Shown here one piece after another: positions 57,366 through 64,000 of a stretch of DNA of 64,000 bases. The position numbers and the translations under genes are program-made. Under the pieces are notes generated by a model that searched no databases, was not told the DNA's origin, and saw nothing but the letters and a program-made list of their open reading frames with translations. The stretch's first letter is position 1. Each line of letters begins with the position of its first letter. Source of the DNA: CAIXDN01 sp964482085 (lineage in GTDB: Bacteria > Patescibacteriota > Patescibacteriia > 2-12-FULL-60-25); NCBI GenBank assembly GCA_964482085.1, contig CAYZVS010000005.1, positions 23,477-87,476 on the forward strand, written 5' to 3'.

Positions 57366-59003
57366 ATGGCTAAAACTATTTTGTTTAACGAGGAAGCTCG
57401 CCAGTCGCTCAAACGTGGCGTCGATAAGCTTGCGAACGCGGTTAAAGTCACGCTCGGTCCAAAGGGTCGTAACGTGGTCATCGATCGTGGTTATGGTTCC
57501 CCGATGATTACCAAAGATGGTGTCACGGTTGCTAAAGAAATCGATCTTGAAGACAAGCTTGAGAACATGGGAGCGGAACTCGTAAAAGAAGTCGCTTCCA
57601 AAACCAATGACGTCGCTGGCGATGGTACAACCACCGCAACCGTTCTCGCCCAAGCGATGATTACGGAGGGTTTGAAGAACATTACGGCCGGAGCCAAGCC
57701 TCTTTCCGTGAAGCGTGGCATGGAAAAAGCGGTTGAAGCTCTCATTACCGAGCTTCGAGACAAAGTTGCTCAGCCAGTTCAGGGCGATATGATCGAGAAC
57801 GTCGCTTCCATCTCCGCGAATGACAAGGAAATCGGTAAAATTATTGCCGAGATTGTCGCAGAAATGGGCAAAGAAGGCGTGATCACCGTCGAGGAGGGCC
57901 AGACGTTTGGCATTACCAAGGAAGTGGTGAAAGGTATGCGCATCGACAAGGGCTATGCCTCGCATTACATGGTGACCAACCAGGATCGATTGGAAGCAGA
58001 GTACCCAGATCCGTACATTCTTGTTACGGACAAAAAAATCAATTCCTTCAATGATTTGCTTCCGCTTTTGGAAAAGATTCTCAAACTCGGCCGCAAAGAA
58101 CTCGTGATCATTTCTGATGATATCGATAATGAAGCGCTTGCCGCTCTTGTTTTGAACAAGTTACGTGGAATGTTTAATGCGCTCGTTATCAGGGCTCCGG
58201 GTTTTGGTGACCGTCGCAAGGACATGCTTCAGGATATCGCGATTGTGACGGGAGCGACGTTCATCACGGAAGATGTCGGACGCAAACTCGACTCTGTCGA
58301 GCTCGAGGATCTTGGTTCTGCTCGCAAAGTCATTGCAACCAAAGACGCTACCACTCTCGTTGACGGAAAAGGCGATAAAACAGCGATAGAAGCTCGTGCA
58401 AATGCGATTCGTAATCAAATCGAGACTACGGATTCATCGTTCGACAAAGAAAAACTTGTGGAACGTCAGGCAAAACTCATGGGAGGTGTTGGCGTCATCA
58501 AGGTTGGCGCCGCAACAGAAGTTGAAATGAAAGAAAAGAAGCATCGTATTGAAGACGCGATCGCCGCAACCAAAGCTGCTATTGAAGAAGGAATTGTTCC
58601 GGGAGGCGGCGTAGCTTTGATCCGCGCCATTAATGTTCTCGATGCACTGAAAGTTGAAGATGAAGAATCGATCGGTGTCGATATTTTACGCAGAGCAATT
58701 GAAGAACCACTTAAAATCATCGCAAGCAATGCCGGCAAAGAAGGCGCCGTTGTTGTCGAGGAAGTGAAAAAGCTTTCCGGCAACATGGGCTACAACGCCG
58801 ATGCAGATCGCTACGAGGACATGGTGAAAGCAGGAATCATCGACCCGGCCAAAGTGACGCGCTCGGCGCTCCAAAATGCCGCGTCAGTAGCCGCGCTTTT
58901 CCTCACAACAGAATGTGTGATCGTCGAGAAACCTAAGAATGAAGAGGCGGCTCATGACCACGGAGGTGGAATGGGCGGCATGGGCGGAGGAATGGGGTTT
59001 TAA
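57366..59003 (+). CDS. groEL: Chaperonin GroEL
   Basis: The 545-residue chaperonin is complete. Signatures: KTILFNEEARQSLKRGVDKL, KVTLGPKGRNVVIDRGYGSP, DVAGDGTTTATVLAQAMI, SANDKEIGKIIAEIVAEMGK, VVIRAPGFGDRRKDML-like region, and KVGAATEVEMKEKKHRIEDA. The C-terminal tail is the Gly/Met repeat (GGGMGGMGGGMGF). It folds proteins in the cytosol together with GroES. A strong terminator follows the stop. Confidence 0.98.
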   Translation: MAKTILFNEEARQSLKRGVDKLANAVKVTLGPKGRNVVIDRGYGSPMITKDGVTVAKEIDLEDKLENMGAELVKEVASKTNDVAGDGTTTATVLAQAMITEGLKNITAGAKPLSVKRGMEKAVEALITELRDKVAQPVQGDMIENVASISANDKEIGKIIAEIVAEMGKEGVITVEEGQTFGITKEVVKGMRIDKGYASHYMVTNQDRLEAEYPDPYILVTDKKINSFNDLLPLLEKILKLGRKELVIISDDIDNEALAALVLNKLRGMFNALVIRAPGFGDRRKDMLQDIAIVTGATFITEDVGRKLDSVELEDLGSARKVIATKDATTLVDGKGDKTAIEARANAIRNQIETTDSSFDKEKLVERQAKLMGGVGVIKVGAATEVEMKEKKHRIEDAIAATKAAIEEGIVPGGGVALIRAINVLDALKVEDEESIGVDILRRAIEEPLKIIASNAGKEGAVVVEEVKKLSGNMGYNADADRYEDMVKAGIIDPAKVTRSALQNAASVAALFLTTECVIVEKPKNEEAAHDHGGGMGGMGGGMGF

Positions 59004-59006
59004 GCG

Positions 59007-59031
59007 AAAAACGGGCCATTGGCCCGTTTTT
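59007..59031 (+). terminator. Intrinsic terminator of groES-groEL
   Basis: AAAAACGGGCC pairs perfectly with GGCCCGTTTTT around ATT. Confidence 0.9.
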
Positions 59032-59071
59032 GCTTGATCTGAGGAAATAAATCTGGTATTATACTCGCCAT

Positions 59072-59446
59072 ATGGAAAACAATACGCCTGGTTCTGAGCA
59101 TACTCACAAGGAAGCTCCAAAGTCCGTTACCGCTATGCCACATTTTGACAAGAAGGATATTGACGACAACAAAGTGATTGCAGCGCTGTCTTATCTGTGG
59201 ATTCTCGTCTTCATTCCGATGTTCCTTAAGAAGGACTCCAAGTTTGCCCAGGAGCACGCTAAGCAGGGCTTGGTCATGTTTATCTGTGGTTTGATTGGAA
59301 TGTTTGTGTTCTGGATTCCGCTTGTTGGCTGGCTTCTCTGGCTCGCCTTCTTGATCTTGAACCTCGTCGCTCTCATCAAGTGTTTGATGGGTGAATTCTG
59401 GGAAATCCCAGTTCTCGGTCCGCTACGCAAGAACTTCAACATCTAA
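59072..59446 (+). CDS. Small membrane protein, Tic20/DUF4870-like
   Basis: The 124-residue product has a polar N-terminus, then AALSYLWILVFIPMFLKKDS, AKQGLVMFICGLIGMFVFWI and PLVGWLLWLAFLILNLVALI, three membrane segments. The motif FAQEHAKQGLVMFI is typical of the DUF4870/Tic20-like family, widely seen in bacteria, of unknown role. TATACT at 59060-59065 lies six bases before the ATG, so the mRNA is probably leaderless. It ends in a good terminator. Confidence 0.7.
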   Translation: MENNTPGSEHTHKEAPKSVTAMPHFDKKDIDDNKVIAALSYLWILVFIPMFLKKDSKFAQEHAKQGLVMFICGLIGMFVFWIPLVGWLLWLAFLILNLVALIKCLMGEFWEIPVLGPLRKNFNI

Positions 59447-59461
59447 CAAGCCATTCTGAAC

Positions 59462-59493
59462 AAAAAATCCGCTGGACAACCGGCGGATTTTTT
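59462..59493 (+). terminator. Intrinsic terminator of the Tic20/DUF4870-like gene
   Basis: AAAAAATCCGCTGG pairs with CCGGCGGATTTTTT (one wobble) around ACAA. Confidence 0.9.
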
Positions 59494-59513
59494 GCTATTA
59501 TTATGATATTGAT

Positions 59514-60593
59514 ATGAAGAATCCCTTTGAGAGAGGTCCGCTCATGGCTCCGGCCGACGGAAATTTTGGAGGAGGCTCTTCTTCCAAAAAGTTCAATGTA
59601 AAGAAATTCAAGTCCGAGCAAGAATTACGCTCGGAACAGCTCGAGCTTGTACGTCGTTGGCGCGAGCATCAAGTAAAATGGAATCCTAACGAGAATGGTG
59701 GTCGTATCAAGCCCGACAAAAACGATGTCGAGGAATACCTGAAGCGTAAACGTGGTCATGCGGGCACCGGAATGTACGGAAGTGAAGGTGCTGCCTTTGC
59801 CGAGTACATGGTTTTGGAAGCGCTTGATGCTGACGGTGTTCTTGGTGGAAAAAATTCTGTGACAGAAGGTCACTGCTACGCCTATGAACCCAGCGATTTG
59901 GACGATATTCTCCGCGGAACCGACGCCCTCGTCATGTACACCGGACTCGATGAAGAAAAAGAACGCATTATCTATCCGGTAGCAATCGATGTCACCCTGA
60001 ACCCAGAAGAAGCAAAAGTAAAACAAATGCGCGATCTTCAGCGCCTCACAGGAGACAATCTGAATCTTGCACGTCTTTATTGGTATGACACAAAGAGCGA
60101 TGAAGCTGGTTTGAGTTTTGATGAACCAGGAGAAGGAAAAGTACGAGCTCTGAACACAACCGTTTATATTCCTGGCGAGTTAGCTGAAGCTTTTGTCTCT
60201 CCAAGCTCAAGTTCCGCCAAAGCCTCGGAAGCGTTAAAGCGCGCGGGACTGATCGCTCTAGATCAACAACGTTGGCAGCTCGAGCTAGAAGCTCTTATTC
60301 TCACAGGCGGCGTGCGCCCTGACCGTTCCGGAGGCTTGAGAGTCACTGTGAACAACCCCGGCCGTTCAGAAGTACTACGTGAGTTGGCTAAACTGACCAA
60401 AATCGGATCGGAAAAAATGAATGATCGCACATACGCCGCTAAAGCGCTCATGGAAGTTTTACCAACCATCTGGAGCGTATCGGACTCACGCCCCTTGTCG
60501 CGTACAGATCAAAATCTGATAACAGGCACAAGAATCACCCAGGATTTTGATGGTCTCTACAACGATATCGCAGACATCGAAGCCGCAGAATAA
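59514..60593 (+). CDS. Uncharacterised 359-residue soluble protein
   Basis: This protein starts MKNPFERGPLMAPADGNFGG and has a charged helical part (LRSEQLELVRRWREHQVKWN). Its centre, DALVMYTGLDEEKERIIYPV then AIDVTLNPEEAKVKQM, has an Asp ... IDVT pattern slightly like a PD-(D/E)xK nuclease core, but the Lys is missing and I would not call it a nuclease. The last third has helices and strand pieces with no known motif. No export signal. Proteins like this are common hypothetical products in CPR genomes. A two-way terminator follows. Confidence 0.65.
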   Translation: MKNPFERGPLMAPADGNFGGGSSSKKFNVKKFKSEQELRSEQLELVRRWREHQVKWNPNENGGRIKPDKNDVEEYLKRKRGHAGTGMYGSEGAAFAEYMVLEALDADGVLGGKNSVTEGHCYAYEPSDLDDILRGTDALVMYTGLDEEKERIIYPVAIDVTLNPEEAKVKQMRDLQRLTGDNLNLARLYWYDTKSDEAGLSFDEPGEGKVRALNTTVYIPGELAEAFVSPSSSSAKASEALKRAGLIALDQQRWQLELEALILTGGVRPDRSGGLRVTVNNPGRSEVLRELAKLTKIGSEKMNDRTYAAKALMEVLPTIWSVSDSRPLSRTDQNLITGTRITQDFDGLYNDIADIEAAE

Positions 60594-60607
60594 AAAGATA
60601 CAAAATC

Positions 60608-60652
60608 AGGCCCCGATATCTTTCTCCGTGGAGATAGAGTCGGGGCCTTTTT
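60608..60652. terminator. Bidirectional terminator
   Basis: AGGCCCCGA pairs with TCGGGGCCT, with an ATCT/AGAT extension inside, followed by TTTTATTT. It serves the 359-residue gene and the minus-strand gene ending at 60656. Confidence 0.8.
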
Positions 60653-60655
60653 ATT

Positions 60656-60925
60656 TCAGCTAGCAGCCTCGATGCACTGTTCGAGGTAGTAGATCGTCGA
60701 AGCATCCGGTGGTAGTGGTATGCGCTTTTGAAGCGCAAACTGGATGTCCCGGAGCTGTGCTTTGCTGTACCGACCCTGATGGGCGAGGTAGGCAAGCTTG
60801 TTGTCCGGATCCGGCACTGGAACGAGTACGTTAGGAGCTGTTTCCAGCGCCCAGCCGTTACCCGCCGGGCGGATTCGAGGATAGGTCTGACTGAGCATCT
60901 CACGTACCAGTTGTTCCATGCGCAT
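60656..60925 (-). CDS. Uncharacterised 89-residue cassette protein
   Basis: The ATG at 60925 has GGAG four bases before it. The product begins MRMEQLVREMLSQTYPRIRP and contains NVLVPVPDPDNKLAYLAHQG and SKAQLRDIQFALQKRIPLPP. It looks small, soluble and helical at both ends; I do not recognise it. It has its own TTGACA promoter on the minus strand and shares the terminator at 60608-60652, the same design as the cassette at 8809. Confidence 0.65.
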   Translation of the reverse strand: MRMEQLVREMLSQTYPRIRPAGNGWALETAPNVLVPVPDPDNKLAYLAHQGRYSKAQLRDIQFALQKRIPLPPDASTIYYLEQCIEAAS

Positions 60926-60966
60926 GAAGCTCCTTGAAGGGGCGAGTCGTCCTTGGACGAGAGAGT

Positions 60967-60995
60967 AGCTAATAACAAAATACCCTTTTTGTCAA
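60967..60995 (-). promoter_or_regulatory. Sigma70-type promoter of the 89-residue gene
   Basis: On the minus strand TTGACA (60995-60990), spacer of 17, TTAGCT (60972-60967). Confidence 0.65.
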
Positions 60996-61034
60996 GAGTT
61001 GCCGAGTGGCCCGATTTTTGCGATAGTAAGCCCC

Positions 61035-62168
61035 ATGTTGGATGAGTTATTGCTCCAAGCGGACGCTCTGCGTGCCAAGGTCGATGAGGCCTGGCGCATT
61101 TTACAGTTGGATGCCGTAAAAGCGGAGATGTTGGCTTTGGAGCAAGAGAGCATGGCTCCCGACTTCTGGTCCGATCAAGAAAGGGCAAAGCGCGAATCCC
61201 AAAAACTCTCGGAATTAAAAAAAGAGCACGATTCTTGGAATGCCGTCCGCATGGCGGTCATGGATACCCAAGAGTTAATCGGCTTGGCGATGCAGGATAA
61301 GGACGAGTCCGTTTCTGCAGATGTGAGCAAGCGTTTGGCTGAACTCGAGAAGCTCTATCTCGACTTAGAATTCACCCTGCTTTTCTCCGGTCCTTACGAT
61401 GAGAAAAACGCGATTCTTTCAATTCACGCAGGAGCCGGCGGAACCGATGCCCAAGACTGGGCAGAAATGCTCATGCGCATGTTTTTCCGATACGCAGAAC
61501 GCAAGGGCTGGAAAGTACGTCTCCTCGACGAATCCCGCGGAGGTGAAGCCGGAATCAAGTCCGCTACGTTTGAGATCACGGGACGATACGCCTATGGCCA
61601 TCTCAAGTCTGAGCACGGTGTTCATCGCCTTGTTCGTCAATCACCGTTCAATTCAGACGCATTGCGTCAAACCTCTTTTGCTTTGGTAGAAGTTGTTCCA
61701 GAAATCGATGAAAGTATCGATATTGAAATCGATTCAAAAGATTTGCGTATCGACACGTTTATGAGCGGAGGAAAGGGCGGGCAATCCGTGAACACCACCT
61801 ATTCCGCTGTTCGTATCGTTCATCTGCCAACCAAGATTACGGTGACCTGTCAGAATGAGCGTTCCCAAACTCAAAATCGCGAAACAGCGATGAAAATCCT
61901 TAAGTCCAAGCTCTTGAAGCTGAAAGAAGAGGAGCTACAAAAAGAAAAGCTAAAACTACGTGGCGAGTACCAAAGTGCCGAGTGGGGGAATCAAATCCGC
62001 TCCTATGTCTTGCATCCCTACCACATGGTGAAAGACCATCGAACCAGTGTCGAAACTGCGGATACGGACGCTGTCCTCGGCGGCGACCTCGACCAATTCA
62101 TCGAAGGTTATCTCCGCGCTCAGGCAGAAGGCAGGGATTTGAAGGCTGAGCTGAATGCGGAGGAATAG
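61035..62168 (+). CDS. prfB: Peptide chain release factor 2
   Basis: The start at 61035 gives 377 residues in one unbroken frame. The catalytic GGQ is in MSGGKGGQSVNTTYSAV; the stop-codon reading motif SPF is in RLVRQSPFNSDALRQTSFAL; and ILSIHAGAGGTDAQDWAEML is the conserved core. Many bacteria carry a programmed +1 frameshift near codon 25 of prfB; none is needed here. A functional RF2 means UGA is read as stop. GATAGT (61022-61027) with a preceding TGC lies seven bases before the ATG, so the mRNA is likely leaderless. Confidence 0.95.
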   Translation: MLDELLLQADALRAKVDEAWRILQLDAVKAEMLALEQESMAPDFWSDQERAKRESQKLSELKKEHDSWNAVRMAVMDTQELIGLAMQDKDESVSADVSKRLAELEKLYLDLEFTLLFSGPYDEKNAILSIHAGAGGTDAQDWAEMLMRMFFRYAERKGWKVRLLDESRGGEAGIKSATFEITGRYAYGHLKSEHGVHRLVRQSPFNSDALRQTSFALVEVVPEIDESIDIEIDSKDLRIDTFMSGGKGGQSVNTTYSAVRIVHLPTKITVTCQNERSQTQNRETAMKILKSKLLKLKEEELQKEKLKLRGEYQSAEWGNQIRSYVLHPYHMVKDHRTSVETADTDAVLGGDLDQFIEGYLRAQAEGRDLKAELNAEE

Positions 62169-62169
62169 G

Positions 62170-62481
62170 CTACTGCGCCAAACCGTCTCCAAAAGCAAAA
62201 TACAGTCCTAAAATAAGCGCGGCCGCGATAAAGTTCAATACGCCTGAAATAACCAAGGGGAGTGATTTACGGTGAATCCCGTAGGCAACCCAGATCGTGT
62301 TAGTAATCACCATGATAAAAAACGTGGTTGGTGACAGCCCGGCTACCTCTCGAGTTGCTAAAGCCTTAAAAACCTGAGGATACAGTGCAACCCCAGACAG
62401 AAGTGAGGCGCCAACGGTAAGTTGATCAATCGGATGATTGTGCTTCACAAGTCCTAATCGTTCTCTAAGTGCTTCCAGCAT
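62170..62481 (-). CDS. SemiSWEET/PQ-loop family sugar transporter-like protein
   Basis: The 103-residue protein has three membrane segments: LTVGASLLSGVALYPQVFKA, TTFFIMVITNTIWVAYGIHR and LPLVISGVLNFIAAALILGL. The first contains the PQ motif (LYPQVFKA) of SemiSWEETs, which dimerise to make a sugar pore. It faces prfB, with one base between the two stops. TATCAT lies about a helix turn before the ATG on the minus strand, in line with a leaderless start. The sugar is unknown. Confidence 0.8.
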   Translation of the reverse strand: MLEALRERLGLVKHNHPIDQLTVGASLLSGVALYPQVFKALATREVAGLSPTTFFIMVITNTIWVAYGIHRKSLPLVISGVLNFIAAALILGLYFAFGDGLAQ

Positions 62482-62511
62482 ATACAGACATGATACGCTA
62501 ATTTCCGATTC

Positions 62512-63327
62512 ATGACCCCTACAGAGATTAAGGCTGTTTTAGGCCAATTAGGCGGCGGGGCAAATAAAAGCCTTGGCCAGCATTTTTTGATCGATAAAAC
62601 GACCCTCGCTTCAATCGTCGAGGAGGCGGAGATCGAGTCGGGTGATCGTGTGCTGGAAGTCGGCCCCGGTCTCGGTGTACTTACAGCTCCATTGATCGCC
62701 GCCGGGGCAGAAGTTTTAGCTATCGAACGCGACCGACGTTTCATCGGTTATCTAGAAAATAAATTCCCAGAACATCTTTCTATCTCACAGGGTGACGCTG
62801 CACGTCTCGACTGGGATTCTATTATTGGAGAAGGGGAGTGGAAATTTGTTTCCAATCTTCCGTACTCAATCACCTCGCTCGCGATACGAAAAGCGCTTTA
62901 CGGAAAAAATCCACCGACGAATCTTGTTGTATTGATTCAGCGTGAAGTTGCCGAGCGCATCGTGTCTCGTAATAAAAAACAATCGCTCCTTTCACTCATG
63001 GTTGCGTACGCCTCGCATGAAACAAAAATAATTCGACGTGTCGCACCGGGTGCATTTTTTCCACCACCGAAAGTTGAGTCCGCGGTGCTTCGAGTACTTT
63101 CAATGAACATTGAAGAACGACTCGCTATTTGGGGAATCGACCCTGAACACATTATGGCTCTAGCGAAGAAAGGCTTCGCCCACCCTCGTAAACTCTTAGC
63201 CTCCAACCTTGGTATCAAAGGGGAACAACTTGAGGCGCTCGGCATTTCCGCCAAGATTCGCGCTGAGGACCTTTCCCCAGACCAGTGGCGTGACCTGACT
63301 TTAGCTCTAAAGCAAGCGGAAAAATAG
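62512..63327 (+). CDS. rsmA: 16S rRNA dimethyladenosine transferase RsmA (KsgA)
   Basis: The 271-residue enzyme is complete. Motifs: KSLGQHFLIDKTTLASIVEE, VLEVGPGLGVLTAPLIAAGA (SAM motif I), EVLAIERDRRFIGYL, FVSNLPYSITSLAIRKAL (NLPY catalytic loop), and APGAFFPPPKVESAVLRVL. It dimethylates two adjacent adenines in the 3' hairpin of 16S rRNA. Its location directly before the 16S gene is notable but 170 bases and two promoters separate them. Confidence 0.96.
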   Translation: MTPTEIKAVLGQLGGGANKSLGQHFLIDKTTLASIVEEAEIESGDRVLEVGPGLGVLTAPLIAAGAEVLAIERDRRFIGYLENKFPEHLSISQGDAARLDWDSIIGEGEWKFVSNLPYSITSLAIRKALYGKNPPTNLVVLIQREVAERIVSRNKKQSLLSLMVAYASHETKIIRRVAPGAFFPPPKVESAVLRVLSMNIEERLAIWGIDPEHIMALAKKGFAHPRKLLASNLGIKGEQLEALGISAKIRAEDLSPDQWRDLTLALKQAEK

Positions 63328-63342
63328 AGAATTATCAAACCC

Positions 63343-63371
63343 TTGACAGGTGCTCCTCATTTCTCTAAACT
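63343..63371 (+). promoter_or_regulatory. rRNA promoter P1
   Basis: TTGACA at 63343-63348, spacer of 17, TAAACT at 63366-63371. Confidence 0.75.
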
Positions 63372-63424
63372 TCCCGCACATCTTGAGCTATCCGCGGATA
63401 AACTGTGGATGCTCATGCGTCGCT

Positions 63425-63453
63425 TTGACAACAGAAGAGTGATTGGATAGATC
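63425..63453 (+). promoter_or_regulatory. rRNA promoter P2
   Basis: TTGACA at 63425-63430, spacer of 17, TAGATC at 63448-63453, about 50 bases before the estimated 16S start. The two promoters are 82 bases apart. Confidence 0.6.
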
Positions 63454-63473
63454 TGGTCTATTTCCTTTGATCC

Positions 63474-63495
63474 CAAAGTTCCGCCAGGGACTTTG
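63474..63495 (+). other. Hairpin just upstream of 16S
   Basis: CAAAGTTCC pairs with GGGACTTTG (one wobble) around GCCA. It may be part of precursor processing or a boundary element; its role is unknown. Confidence 0.4.
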
Positions 63496-63501
63496 TGGGT
63501 T

Positions 63502-64000
<499 letters not shown>

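Noticed and set aside
59514..60593. Naming the 359-residue protein as a PD-(D/E)xK nuclease
   Set aside because: Only an Asp and an IDVT strand are suggestive; the Lys is missing and the spacing is uncertain, so I left it uncharacterised.
61035..61200. Programmed frameshift in prfB
   Set aside because: The gene reads through in one frame from the ATG at 61035 with no early UGA.

Overview
The window looks like a chromosomal segment of a Patescibacteria (Candidate Phyla Radiation) bacterium, probably Parcubacteria-like. The signs are a 16S rRNA start at the right edge whose universal-primer sites carry CPR-type substitutions, DUF4012 and DUF3467 proteins, a short HrcA, a class III ribonucleotide reductase, many glycosyltransferases and short intergenic gaps. 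UGA acts as a normal stop and a complete RF2 gene is present, so the standard bacterial code applies. The phylum call is inference from these signs; no database search was possible.

Layout. 1-1651 (minus, cut by the edge) is a membrane protein with a possible PP2C-like N-terminus and a propeller-like C-terminus. 1785-11320 holds an HTH/nucleotidyltransferase regulator, tsaB, three GT2 glycosyltransferases, a DUF4012 protein, mreB, a GT4 glycosyltransferase and a TrmB-type regulator. 11329-12362 has almost no long genes. It contains a small minus-strand gene behind a structured leader, a probable structured RNA, and a divergent promoter region. 12363-16480 encodes two cysteine-rich lipoproteins with MopE-like Asp/Cys repeats. 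16592-20462 is a surface polysaccharide block (O-antigen ligase-like protein and two GT4 enzymes). 20536-21896 is a decayed SF2 helicase. 21990-26553 has a secreted TIM-barrel/FG-GAP protein, a membrane-anchored protein and queA. 26648-31999 has an AbrB-like regulator and a MacAB-type exporter. 32053-36334 is a run of small, mostly unrecognised genes. 36409-41030 is hrcA-grpE-dnaK-DUF3467-dnaJ. 41052-48104 holds membrane proteins, a PAS-sigma factor fusion, a split nrdD, nrdG, a DoxX-like protein and cysS. 48125-55897 has a VirD4/VirB4-like ATPase, dnaX, a PRC-barrel protein and a second ligase-like protein. 55936-63327 has a PAS-GGDEF protein, groES-groEL, a Tic20/DUF4870-like protein, prfB, a SemiSWEET-like transporter and rsmA. 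16S rRNA begins near 63502 behind two promoters.

Two gene styles are visible. Many core genes have a -10 box (often extended, TGnTATAMT) only 6-8 bases before the start codon and no Shine-Dalgarno, which predicts leaderless mRNAs. A second set has TTGAC(A/G/C), a 17-base spacer and a -10 box, usually followed by a GGAG-type Shine-Dalgarno and a strong hairpin terminator. This set includes the 32-36 kb genes, the cysteine-rich lipoproteins, the helicase remnant, the GGDEF gene and three minus-strand genes. They look like self-contained cassettes, possibly acquired.

The most notable observations are: a class III ribonucleotide reductase whose glycyl-radical domain is a separate 68-residue ORF; a small gene whose Shine-Dalgarno is locked in a hairpin with a competing alternative pairing; a 90-bp intergenic repeat whose two hairpins show compensatory changes between copies; and a PAS-ECF sigma fusion immediately upstream of the nrd genes.
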